From a virus: 23,822 nt of DNA. The stretch is from the IMG/VR virus record IMGVR_UViG_3300028600_000020, positions 1 through 23,822 of that record. One strand, given 5' to 3'. Below are positions 7,734 through 14,986 of the stretch, piece by piece. Position numbers and translations under genes: made by a program. Within the stretch, counting starts at the first letter, position 1. Each line of letters opens with the position of its first letter. The notes beneath the pieces are model-generated. The model was not told the origin of the DNA and did no database searches. It was given only the letters and a program-made list of their open reading frames with translations.

Positions 7734-8161
7734 TTCTGCCAGGACCCATAATGCTTATTAACGAAGGGTAACGAGAAAATAGAACGCAAATCAATTTGCT
7801 TTAGGTCATACGGACCATAATCCTTGTCCCCTACAGGCCCCCAATCGGTAATTCTAGGGTCGGCACATTTGTCAACGCAGATAAAATCGACATCCATCAT
7901 CATATCAAGCGTGTGCAGGGTATGCCAGGCGCCTATAAAGAGCGCGTATGGAAATGGCTCTGTTTTAGGATTCTTTCTTCGCGCCCATGACTTCCAGACA
8001 TCAGAAGGATGGCGCAATGGAGAAATGATTTTCTTGTCTTTTACACGCTCTAACAAGGCATCCCAGGGGCAAGTTGTATGAATATACTTCTTGACCCCGA
8101 GACGCTCTTGCAAAAATCGCGTGCCTGTATGCGGTACCGAAACAATAATGGGCTCACGCAT
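7730..8161 (-). CDS. Second sulfotransferase-like protein
   Basis: 143 residues from ATG 8161. The frame extends upstream to 8248, but that part lies within the end of the 716-residue gene, and the conserved fold starts right at 8161 with MREPIIVSVPHTGTRFL. VPHTGTRFL (9-17) matches the 5'-PSB loop of sulfotransferases in its phage/eukaryote-like variant. PLRHPSDVWKSWARR (48-62) matches the 3'-PSB region, where R and S contact PAPS. The start lies 8 bases upstream of the end of the structural gene, so it is coupled. It is not a close copy of the 3264-3740 protein: the loops differ. A sulfotransferase fold is likely; the acceptor is unknown. Confidence 0.75.
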   Translation of the reverse strand: MREPIIVSVPHTGTRFLQERLGVKKYIHTTCPWDALLERVKDKKIISPLRHPSDVWKSWARRKNPKTEPFPYALFIGAWHTLHTLDMMMDVDFICVDKCADPRITDWGPVGDKDYGPYDLKQIDLRSIFSLPFVNKHYGSWQK

Positions 8162-10304
8162 CAGTAATGCGATTAATTGACGCTGATCCCCCATTCGTTC
8201 CCATAACACCCGTGGTTTCCGCTGTCTGAATTGGCGAGGCACCGCCATTTCTTACCCTTACAAAGTGCGTTCGATCAGCGTCATAAACGTAGTTGAATGT
8301 TTCATCAGCGCCGCCAGCATTTGCCTTATCTACATAACTAATAAAAGCATTGTTAGAGGATGTTGCATTATTAGTGCTGAAATCATGCAGGGTTATAGTG
8401 AAATCATCTGTGCCCAAATCTCTTGCTGAGAATGGATGCCGAGAATAAAGACCATCGTCACGCTCAATCCTAATTGTACCAGATGACGGGCAGTCCGCAG
8501 GAATAGCTGCAACCGAAATCGTTGTAACGTTAGTTGCCGAGTATGTGGCATTCAATGCCATTTGCGTGAAATCAATATCGCCAGCGTTATTGTTAGTGCA
8601 AAGCACGCGGTCGCCGTTCTCCGCCCCAGAGATCGTAAACGTGACATTGTTCGGCGGCGTAATTGCTGTATTGCTTAGATCAAAGAAGGTGTCCGCCGCT
8701 GCGGTATCGCCAGCCACCATGCCAAGACCATAAGCACCGATCAGAGCTGAGCCAGTAGAAACGCCAACAAACGGCGTTGAGACTGTCCGCTCAGTTGCGG
8801 CAGCATCACAAGTATAATAATCGGTATGATCAGCAGGATCATAAAGGCGGGTGTTGTCGATCATGGAAACGCCCTTAGTAACCTGACCATAGAACACACC
8901 ATTGGCACCTTGGTCGTCAATCGCAAATAGCGCTATCTCACCCGCCGCGTTTTGAATCTCTTCACCAGTGGGCGCTGCCGAAGTCGTGGCCTGGGCTCCA
9001 GAAGTTTGACCAGTAAAGCTCTCGGTATTCCCGACCGTTCCTTCCTCAACATCGATAATTAGTGATGTATCGGTGCCATCTACTGATAATACGCGGCCCT
9101 TCCATACCGGCGTTGCCGTATCCTCGTGAACCGCCTCGCCAACAGTAAACGGACCGCCCGTAACCGTGCCGTGATTTACATAAGTCCCATAAACGAATTT
9201 GTCATTTGTGAGAGCTGCCGGAGCACCGGTCTCGGTATCGTATGTCACCGAATGGGTAACACCACGATGCAACTCACCATTCTGGCCGTTGAGCGTTGCC
9301 GACGAACTATCCATCGATTCCGCCTTGAGATATTCGTAAAACGTATTGATGGTTTGCGCGCCGCGCGTCCATTCCGAATAATATTCTTCGTCCGTTCCGT
9401 CGCCCGAAATATCAATACTGCGGAAACCTTCAGTATTCGTAATGTCTGTTATGGCATCAATCGTTGCCCACGCAGTTGTATTATTCAGATCAGTCGAATC
9501 CGTTAAGGCCAGCACATTGTTGCCTTGTGCTGTGCCATTGATCTTAAATTCTGCATATGTGTTTCCATAGCGTCTTGTACTGCCAATCAAGCGCCTGCGG
9601 TCGATGTCAACACCATTATCTCGCGTCTTGACCATGAACCGGTGGCTAATACCTTGGGCAGCATCACCATTCAGCGGAACGGCAATATGATGCACATCAC
9701 CACTATCCCAGTCACTTTCGGTGCCGTTATATAGAACCCCGGTCACCGTTGTGGAATCATTGTCAGTGATGAGAGCTTGTGAGCCATCGGTAATATTTTT
9801 GATCGTATAACCAATAAATTCATCAACAGTAGCGCCAAGTGTCGAATCCGTCAAAACAGCCGCATCTGCCGCGCCAGTGTGTGTGCCAGCTTCATGGCCA
9901 TAATTCCAAAAATCATCAGCAATCACTGAGCCATCTTGGGTGATCTGAATATGCGCATTGGGCGGACCAAAGTTTACAATGCCATCCCATCGCTCTTCGG
10001 TCGTCCCCGACCCTTGGATGATCGTGCCATCGTAGAGATGCTCAATTGCGGTTGCATCAACGTTGAACCCATTGACGAGCGTAATAATGTTGTCAGTCGA
10101 GCGGTTCGACGGGTTCTTGTCAATGATGTCCAGTTCATCGTCATTGGTGAATGCCTCGTCATAGGCAAACGCCTGCAACCATCTGTGAAATTGAATAACC
10201 GTTGCGTAGGACGGCGTGCCGCCACTTAATGTGTGGTCATCCCCTATATATCGTATGTTGCCTGTTGCCCTGTCGATTGACCAGTCGGCATCTTCCATAG
10301 CCAT
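8154..10304 (-). CDS. Large virion/tail structural protein (716 aa)
   Basis: A 716-residue beta-rich protein of low charge, with many Asp-, Asn-, Thr- and Gly-rich strands. The N-terminal region (TGNIRYIGDDHTLSGG, TVIQFHRWLQAFAYDE, DNIITLVNGFNVDATAIEHL) and following segments such as GIVNFGPPNAHIQI match a protein type frequent in environmental phages, where it lies among tail genes. No enzymatic motif, signal or membrane helix is present. ATG 10304 has a good GGGGAG site nine bases ahead. It follows the coiled-coil gene by 23 bases and overlaps the next gene by 8 bases. A tail tube, fibre or appendage role is inferred only from composition and company. Confidence 0.84.
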   Translation of the reverse strand: MAMEDADWSIDRATGNIRYIGDDHTLSGGTPSYATVIQFHRWLQAFAYDEAFTNDDELDIIDKNPSNRSTDNIITLVNGFNVDATAIEHLYDGTIIQGSGTTEERWDGIVNFGPPNAHIQITQDGSVIADDFWNYGHEAGTHTGAADAAVLTDSTLGATVDEFIGYTIKNITDGSQALITDNDSTTVTGVLYNGTESDWDSGDVHHIAVPLNGDAAQGISHRFMVKTRDNGVDIDRRRLIGSTRRYGNTYAEFKINGTAQGNNVLALTDSTDLNNTTAWATIDAITDITNTEGFRSIDISGDGTDEEYYSEWTRGAQTINTFYEYLKAESMDSSSATLNGQNGELHRGVTHSVTYDTETGAPAALTNDKFVYGTYVNHGTVTGGPFTVGEAVHEDTATPVWKGRVLSVDGTDTSLIIDVEEGTVGNTESFTGQTSGAQATTSAAPTGEEIQNAAGEIALFAIDDQGANGVFYGQVTKGVSMIDNTRLYDPADHTDYYTCDAAATERTVSTPFVGVSTGSALIGAYGLGMVAGDTAAADTFFDLSNTAITPPNNVTFTISGAENGDRVLCTNNNAGDIDFTQMALNATYSATNVTTISVAAIPADCPSSGTIRIERDDGLYSRHPFSARDLGTDDFTITLHDFSTNNATSSNNAFISYVDKANAGGADETFNYVYDADRTHFVRVRNGGASPIQTAETTGVMGTNGGSASINRITDA

Positions 10305-10327
10305 TTTAATTCTCCCCTAAAGCCCCT

Positions 10328-10759
10328 TTATTCACCCTTAATAAAATCTTGAAATCGTTCGGCTTTGGCCTGGTATTCTTTTTTTATTCCGGCAGCTTCT
10401 GACATCATCTGACGCCCCTCAGCCACCTTCGCTGCGGCTTTTGACTCTGAAGCACTTGCCTTTTGAAGATTTTTTTCAGCAACGCGGAATTTCTCTTCGG
10501 CAACTTTAACCTTTTCTGTCATGGAAGCCTCTTTTGCTTCCAATGCAGCCATCATAGAGCTAACCTCTTTTTCTTTTTTGTCTAAAGCACCCGAGCGATT
10601 ATCAAGATTTTTTTGCTTTGTATTTAATTCCGATAATTCTTTATTGGCCTGCGCTTTGGAGGCGTCTGCCTTTTGAGATGCTGCCGCGAGTTCATTTAAT
10701 TGTTTTTGGAATTTGGAAGCATCCGCCGCTATTGCTAGCATCTCTTTCCATTGGTTCAT
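10328..10759 (-). CDS. Coiled-coil virion-associated protein
   Basis: 143 residues, almost wholly helical and rich in Ala, Lys, Glu and Gln. Long heptad patterns run from about residue 15 to 130 (LNTKQKNLDNRSGALDKKEK, KVKVAEEKFRVAEKNLQKAS). There is no transmembrane segment and no cysteine. ATG 10759 directly abuts the TAG of the upstream gene, with GGAG nine bases before it. Its position between a small beta-type protein and the 716-residue protein suggests a chaperone, spacer or trimer-forming part of the virion. No named family is recognised. Confidence 0.78.
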   Translation of the reverse strand: MNQWKEMLAIAADASKFQKQLNELAAASQKADASKAQANKELSELNTKQKNLDNRSGALDKKEKEVSSMMAALEAKEASMTEKVKVAEEKFRVAEKNLQKASASESKAAAKVAEGRQMMSEAAGIKKEYQAKAERFQDFIKGE

Positions 10760-11068
10760 CTATTTAGTCTCCGTGACATATGCCGTTCCACTGGCACTAT
10801 TTTGAATGAAGGCAATTTTCATTCCTGAATGAATTGAAACATACTCCACTACCTTCGCAGGCAAAAAGGTGTCGCCCGTTGTGGCGGTAGGTGAGGGCCC
10901 TATTTTATAATGGCAATCAGTCGTACTAACAATTCTTATAATCTTAGTCGGGCTAGCCATGCCGTTTGCAATGGCCGCAGATGTCCCGGTAACTGAAATT
11001 GTTTGCGTTGGTCCCGGAGAAATAACCGGGATTGGATATCCTAAATTATCTACCGCCAGCCTAGTCAT
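10760..11068 (-). CDS. Small beta-rich structural protein
   Basis: 102 residues, with almost no acidic residues in the first half and strands such as TQTISVTGTSAAIANG and IIRIVSTTDCHYKIG. The pattern is a single beta sandwich, like small decoration or fibre-tip proteins of tailed phages, which often carry the phrase CHYKIGxxPTAT. The start overlaps the end of the glycosyltransferase gene by eight bases (11061-11068), and the stop abuts the coiled-coil gene. A decoration or adaptor protein is the likely role by resemblance. Confidence 0.75.
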   Translation of the reverse strand: MTRLAVDNLGYPIPVISPGPTQTISVTGTSAAIANGMASPTKIIRIVSTTDCHYKIGPSPTATTGDTFLPAKVVEYVSIHSGMKIAFIQNSASGTAYVTETK

Positions 11069-11678
11069 AAGAGGTAATGCCCCAATGCTTTAATCTAACA
11101 GAGGGGTCCATGGTTATTTTAATTCCGTTTTCTCTAGCAAGTTCACAAAAGAAATAATCCTCGCTCAAAAGAATACCATCCCTTATAGGTGTTTGATATA
11201 ATGCTGGAATATTGGGAAGTTCATTTTCGTATTTTGGAACCTTTTTACTTAGCTTTTCGATGACTTCCCTCTTTATCATCATGAAACCAGTTCCTGCATA
11301 GTCAACTTCAATTGGTTTTTCAAATTGATCCAGATCTGTTACCAATTTTCCGTTTACCCATGCCGCGTATTTCGAATCCTCCGTTTTCATCCTGTATACA
11401 CCCACTGCAATATCGGCGTCCAGGTTCCAGAGTTTTGCTACGTCCTCTGGAGTAAATTCAATATCCGCATCCAACCACATCATATGAGAATGTTCGGTTT
11501 TCAAAAATTCCGCCGTCATACCCATTCTGGCGCGGTGGACGAGAGATTCATTCCACCTGATAAGCCAATCGTGGTCTAGCCCTGTTGCGTTTAAAGCATC
11601 TTTTAATTGCATGCAGGACTTAAAGTGCGGAGCGAACACCTGCCCACCATATGCTGGCGTGCAAAATAATATACTCAT
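11061..11678 (-). CDS. GT-A glycosyltransferase (GT2/Anp1-like)
   Basis: 205 residues from ATG 11678. A longer frame to 11738 exists but lies inside the upstream gene, whereas ATG 11678 overlaps that gene's stop by ATGA. The N-terminus SILFCTPAYGGQV is the first strand and nucleotide-sugar loop. MMWLDADIEF (66-75) contains the DxD metal site. DYAGTGFMMIKREVI (126-140) and LSEDYFFCELA (171-181) match the acceptor region and the ED catalytic-base motif. LKHWG closes the fold. No membrane anchor. It sits alone among virion genes, about 7 kb from the other transferases in this operon. Attachment of a sugar to a fibre or capsid protein is a reasonable inference. Confidence 0.85.
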   Translation of the reverse strand: MSILFCTPAYGGQVFAPHFKSCMQLKDALNATGLDHDWLIRWNESLVHRARMGMTAEFLKTEHSHMMWLDADIEFTPEDVAKLWNLDADIAVGVYRMKTEDSKYAAWVNGKLVTDLDQFEKPIEVDYAGTGFMMIKREVIEKLSKKVPKYENELPNIPALYQTPIRDGILLSEDYFFCELARENGIKITMDPSVRLKHWGITSYD

Positions 11679-12382
11679 GCAGCTACAATAGATGCAACGC
11701 TCATTTGCGATTGAGTTCCATTGCCAGAAAGAGTACAAGAAACCGTTCTACCCGTGTCGGTAGAGGTTACGTTTTCTTTCGTTGCACTATATTGCTCTTG
11801 TCCAGTCTGCATAAATGTCTCAATATCAGGCGGATCATCAATGCCCACCCATGTCATTGTGCGATTCAACCCACGCTGCTCGACGCCGCCAATAAGAACA
11901 CCGCCAGAAACAGTATCAATTGTTCCAGACATTAAAGAAGCAGCCCCTATCGAGACATCAAGGCTGTCATGCAATGAAATTCCGTCAGCCCCTGTAATTG
12001 TATAGACAGCGACACCCGCCGCCCTGGCAGTAGTAGAGACATCAAAAGCAATTGTTGCCGTTGTGCCAGTTGTTACTTTGCGATAATAAATCGCACACAT
12101 ACTTGCCGCCGCCGATGGTGTTGTAGTGTCAAATGCGATAAGTTCCGTTGCAGCGGAGCCGCCTATAGTAACATTTGATAGAGGCAACGCCGCACCCGCA
12201 GAAGACCCGCCAGAGAACAAAACAGCCATTACATGTCTATCTGATGTTGCTGTTCCTATTCCTAAACTTGAAAAACTATAAGAAGTAGTATCGCTTGTAG
12301 ATACCGCTGTAGACTGATAGGTACTAGTTAAAACAGCGCCTGAAGCGCCAGAAGTGGCTTGTCTCATGCGAGTTGCAAGCAT
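11675..12382 (-). CDS. Beta-sandwich virion protein (235 aa)
   Basis: 235 residues, very rich in Ser, Thr, Ala and Gly, with few charges. Segments such as SNVTIGGSAATELIAFDTT, CAIYYRKVTTGTTATIAFDV and ISLHDSLDVSIGA look like the strands of a jelly-roll or immunoglobulin-like sandwich, as in phage fibre and decoration proteins. Its start shares one base with the stop of the gene upstream (TAATG at 12380-12384), and its stop overlaps the glycosyltransferase start by ATGA. Coupling to a glycosyltransferase makes it a candidate acceptor (inference). No named family assigned. Confidence 0.78.
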   Translation of the reverse strand: MLATRMRQATSGASGAVLTSTYQSTAVSTSDTTSYSFSSLGIGTATSDRHVMAVLFSGGSSAGAALPLSNVTIGGSAATELIAFDTTTPSAAASMCAIYYRKVTTGTTATIAFDVSTTARAAGVAVYTITGADGISLHDSLDVSIGAASLMSGTIDTVSGGVLIGGVEQRGLNRTMTWVGIDDPPDIETFMQTGQEQYSATKENVTSTDTGRTVSCTLSGNGTQSQMSVASIVAA

Positions 12383-12735
12383 TAAGCGCGTCTCGAAGCC
12401 AGATTAGATTGGATTTCTAAGGCAGCCACCCGAACTTCTAGTTTTTCTAAGGTAATTGCGTTGTCTCTATCGCTAATTTCTTTGGGGGTCAGTTTGCGAA
12501 CCCTCCAGGTCGTTGTGACTCTGTCTGCCTCTAGCTTGTTTCCAATCCGCTCCTTTACTTCAGTACCGGGGTCGACGGGGTCATTCTCTCCTATTTTTAC
12601 TTGAGGGAGGAAGCCAAGAGCCTTCAGTTCCTCATCGGTCGTATTTTCCCCGATGCTTGTATTCTTGTGAAAACAGCGCCGCTTGGGGTATGGACCACCT
12701 ACAATTTTATTCTTTTCAACTTTGAAATAAGCCAT
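12382..12735 (-). CDS. Tail-fibre accessory/assembly-like protein
   Basis: 117 residues from ATG 12735, which shares its A with the TAA of the fibre gene (TAATG). A longer frame to 12771 lies wholly inside that gene and is not needed. The middle is basic and polar. The end contains TTTWRVRKLTPKEISDRDNA and a helix LEKLEVRVAALEIQ. The pattern W.VR.LT..E followed by a helix is seen in short proteins encoded right after tail fibres in many phages, which act as fibre assembly chaperones. Location and motif fit that, but the match is short. Confidence 0.68.
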   Translation of the reverse strand: MAYFKVEKNKIVGGPYPKRRCFHKNTSIGENTTDEELKALGFLPQVKIGENDPVDPGTEVKERIGNKLEADRVTTTWRVRKLTPKEISDRDNAITLEKLEVRVAALEIQSNLASRRA

Positions 12736-13877
12736 TAGCTCATATCCAATCCAGCCGCAAAGCCATACCAAATGGTCCCAGCGTCAATAGTAACAAATGT
12801 CAATATATCCACTCCAGATGTCGTGAGTGTGGGAGCGGTTGCTCCTGCCCAATCAACAGATGCAGGCCAGTTTACGGTTTGTGACCCGCCATTAGTCAAG
12901 ATAAGAGTAAACGAACAAGCGTCACCTGTAGCTGTCGGGTTACTAAACGTGAATGTATTAGCACTCGTATCTACTGTAGCAGAAACAACATTACCCAGCT
13001 CTATGTTTATCTTTTGAGTGCCACCGCCCGTAGACCCGATTGCGTTGACATCCTCGCCGTAGTCTCTTAATAGAGGCTGGTCAACAATATTATCTGCAAC
13101 CGACACCGTACCGGAAATTGTTACCGCGCCAATAGTCTTGTTCGTTAGGGTCTCAGTCCCCGCTAAAGTAGCGAATGAGCCATCAGAAAGAGCTGTGTTA
13201 AATTGGGCCGTTGTACCGCTAAATGTATTTGAACCGATAGCGAATGTTTTATTTGTAAGCGTTTCGGTCCCCGCTAAGGTCGCGAAAGAGCCGTCAGAAA
13301 GTGAGGTATTAAACTGAGCGGTTGTTCCACTGAAAGTGTTTGAGCCAATTGCAAAAGTCTTGTTTGTGAAAGTAAGCGTATCAGAGGCTATATTGGCGTC
13401 TTCAGTGTCTACATACGCCTTGATTGACTGTTGTGTGGCTACTTGAGTAGCAGAATTAGAAGACATGGTGTCTTCGTCAAGCACTGCCGTACCGCTTACT
13501 GCCGTATTCAAAACTGCCGAGGTGAGGGTTTTGCTCGTTAGTGTCTGAGAGAGATCAGTCTGAACTTGTTTTTCAGCTGGGACATCGTTTGTGACGTCTT
13601 TTGTCCCGGCGGAGAAGCTAACCAGGGAATCGGAATTTGAGCTTTCTATTACCGTGTCTCTGACGAGAGTATTCGCATCGGACATCGATCCGGTTCCACG
13701 CTCCCACTCTGAAGCGTCGCGATTAGATATGTAATAATCAAAAACATCCGATCCACCTGTACCAAACCCATAAGTCGAATCAGAAAACCTGACTCTTCCG
13801 GAAACCGCAGCAATAGTGAAATTGCCCGTTCCCGTGGTAGAGGACGTTTCCTGGATTAGATTTTTAACAGCTGGCAT
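12735..13877 (-). CDS. Tail fibre protein with tandem repeats
   Basis: 380 residues. The N-terminal 100 residues (FSDSTYGFGTGGSDVFDYYI, then ASEWERGTGSM) are a virion-attachment-type domain common in environmental phage fibres. Residues 105-165 carry SKTLTSAVLN and ATQQSIKAYVD, a fibre-stalk motif. Residues 171-244 are two adjacent 37-residue repeats (TNKTFAIGSNTFSG...). The C-terminal 120 residues form a beta tip (FTLILTNGGSQTVNWP). ATG 13877 has AGGGA seven bases ahead and follows the upstream stop by one base. It probably makes the trimeric fibre that contacts the host; the tip would decide specificity. Confidence 0.86.
   Translation of the reverse strand: MPAVKNLIQETSSTTGTGNFTIAAVSGRVRFSDSTYGFGTGGSDVFDYYISNRDASEWERGTGSMSDANTLVRDTVIESSNSDSLVSFSAGTKDVTNDVPAEKQVQTDLSQTLTSKTLTSAVLNTAVSGTAVLDEDTMSSNSATQVATQQSIKAYVDTEDANIASDTLTFTNKTFAIGSNTFSGTTAQFNTSLSDGSFATLAGTETLTNKTFAIGSNTFSGTTAQFNTALSDGSFATLAGTETLTNKTIGAVTISGTVSVADNIVDQPLLRDYGEDVNAIGSTGGGTQKINIELGNVVSATVDTSANTFTFSNPTATGDACSFTLILTNGGSQTVNWPASVDWAGATAPTLTTSGVDILTFVTIDAGTIWYGFAAGLDMS
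13146..13367 (-). repeat. Two tandem 111-base repeats inside the tail-fibre gene
   Basis: Units 13257-13367 and 13146-13256 each encode 37 residues and are followed by a partial third start (TNKT). The two protein copies differ at only about one residue, yet the DNA copies differ at many third positions by eye. The duplication is therefore old, and the protein repeat has been kept by selection. The units would form stalk segments. Confidence 0.85.
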
Positions 13878-13878
13878 C

Positions 13879-14205
13879 TTATTCCCTGAATATATTCTTC
13901 ATTGTCGTACGAGTCATTTGACCACGAGACCGCTGGCGGCGTTTTTCCTCTCCCTCTCCCGCAAGAAAGAAATCAACGGGGTTTTGGAGATAGGTTACCG
14001 TGTCCGTAATTGTTCTGAATTGAACCCCTACCGCGTCGCCAACGCCCAAAACCGTTGATGTGCCCGCAGAAGAGCCAACACCAGAAAAGAGCGAATTACC
14101 AAGCCCAGTAACCGTGGCTACACCTGCGGAAACACCTGTAGCGTCTACAACTTGTGTTCGCGCACCAGGACAACCAATGGCACGGCCAATATAGTTACCA
14201 ATCAT
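13879..14205 (-). CDS. Small hypothetical virion-region protein
   Basis: 108 residues. The first 65 residues are glycine-, valine- and threonine-rich with alternating strands (VDATGVSAGVATVTGLGNSL). The last 30 are strongly basic (EEKRRQRSRGQMTRTTMKNI). This mix of a beta head and a basic tail is unusual, and I recognise no family. The start overlaps the upstream gene by ATGA (14202-14205). The fibre gene starts one base after its stop. It is probably a structural adaptor next to the fibre. Confidence 0.7.
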   Translation of the reverse strand: MIGNYIGRAIGCPGARTQVVDATGVSAGVATVTGLGNSLFSGVGSSAGTSTVLGVGDAVGVQFRTITDTVTYLQNPVDFFLAGEGEEKRRQRSRGQMTRTTMKNIFRE

Positions 14206-14624
14206 TCTTCAGTTATCGTAGAAGAGGTTGTGATTCTGGGGGTGACACTCGTTGTGATGGAAATATTAGGGGTTACAGTTCCCTTGTACATGAGATTATT
14301 TGAAACCCCTGTTCCTACTCCGAAGTGAGTTATTGTTTCTGTTCCACCGGTGGCCTCAGGAAAAGTAATAATCGCAGCGGGGGAAACAGAATTGCCCGTT
14401 ACCACCCAGCCCGCGCCGGTTCTGGCGACTGTTTGTCTCGCATACCCGGTGTAAGCCGCTTCACTGGTTAGCATTGATCCAGCCTCTCCAGGGTCGCCAG
14501 TATGCAAAGAGACCGTCAACGTGGTCGCTGGAGAAGAAGTGTCGTCCTCTGCTAAGTCCGCAATTGCAGTTGCGTTGAAAATCAGCGCGAGAACGGCATT
14601 CTCAAAAGCGTTAGTTTTGCTCAC
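14202..14624 (-). CDS. Phage structural protein (VSLHTGDPGEAG family)
   Basis: 140 residues with GTG start at 14624, preceded by TGAGGA. Recognised features are a helical N-terminus (AFENAVLALIFN), the strand VSLHTGDPGEAGSMLTSEA, YARQTVARTGAGW, and ITHFGVGTGVSNNLMYKG. Proteins with this exact order are common in tailed phages of many hosts, usually near tail-fibre genes, and have no assigned function beyond virion structure. It overlaps the small zinc-type gene upstream by 14 bases. Confidence 0.82.
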   Translation of the reverse strand: MSKTNAFENAVLALIFNATAIADLAEDDTSSPATTLTVSLHTGDPGEAGSMLTSEAAYTGYARQTVARTGAGWVVTGNSVSPAAIITFPEATGGTETITHFGVGTGVSNNLMYKGTVTPNISITTSVTPRITTSSTITEE

Positions 14625-14799
14625 GGCGTTTCCTCATGTATTCTTTCATGTAGACCCTGCGAGATTCTGGGTCACGATAACGATAGGTTGAACCGTCTGT
14701 TCTGTTTCCTGGCTCCATATCCGGAATCTTCGGAACTATGCACCTGTGCTGCCTTCCAACAAGGTCCATATTCTTTCCGCATTGGGGGCAGTTATTCAT
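14611..14799 (-). CDS. Small zinc-ribbon-type protein
   Basis: 62 residues. CPQCGKNM (4-11) supplies a CxxC, and a further Cys (CIVP) and His follow, giving an incomplete zinc site. The tail STYRYRDPESRRVYMKEY plus MRKRR is a basic helix that recurs in small phage proteins thought to bind nucleic acid. The start ATG overlaps the preceding 50-residue gene (14792-14799). Regulation of late genes or a structural role are both possible. Confidence 0.72.
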   Translation of the reverse strand: MNNCPQCGKNMDLVGRQHRCIVPKIPDMEPGNRTDGSTYRYRDPESRRVYMKEYMRKRREQN

Positions 14800-14944
14800 T
14801 CAGAGCCTCGACGATTAACTTGAATAACTGGGAGCGAACAAAAACAATCTGCGTGTCAGATTCATCGGGATGGAACGGCAAAAGAATTTGCCCGCCCTGA
14901 GCGAGTATCTTTTTAGCTACCGTTTCCGGTGTTTTGTTAGCCAT
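14792..14944 (-). CDS. First gene of the virion operon, 50-residue hypothetical
   Basis: ATG 14944 to TAA 14792 gives 50 residues (MANKTPETVAKKILAQGGQI ... VRSQLFKLIVEALNE), a plausible small alpha/beta protein. The stop overlaps the next gene. No clean Shine-Dalgarno site is visible. Instead the start codon itself lies in the first of four TGTTAGCCA repeats (plus-strand reading). Its function is unknown; as the first gene it may be regulatory or structural. Confidence 0.65.
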   Translation of the reverse strand: MANKTPETVAKKILAQGGQILLPFHPDESDTQIVFVRSQLFKLIVEALNE

Positions 14945-14986
14945 AGTGTGTTAGCCACATTATCTGTTAGCCAGTCCTGTTAGCCA
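14935..14986. repeat. Four direct repeats TGTTAGCCA around the virion-operon start
   Basis: Exact copies of TGTTAGCCA begin at 14935, 14949, 14965 and 14978 (plus strand), 13-16 bases apart. The outer two extend to TGTTAGCCATAGTGT. On the minus strand each reads (A/G/C)TGGCTAACA, that is, a start-like codon followed by GCTAAC. The last copy is the real start of the 50-residue gene. The periods are not multiples of three and the other frames close quickly, so this is not a coding repeat. It is probably a DNA- or RNA-binding site cluster. Confidence 0.8.

Noticed and set aside
7730-8248. Longer start at 8248 for the second sulfotransferase-like gene
   Set aside because: The extra 29 residues lie inside the end of the 716-residue gene and are basic, without fold features. 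The conserved first strand begins right after ATG 8161.
9126-9506. 126-codon plus-strand frame opposite the 716-residue gene
   Set aside because: Antisense shadow of a clear structural gene. Composition is arginine/isoleucine-rich with no motif.
14935-14986. CRISPR-like array
   Set aside because: Repeats are only 9 bases with 4-7 base gaps. Far too short for repeat-spacer units, and no cas genes are present.
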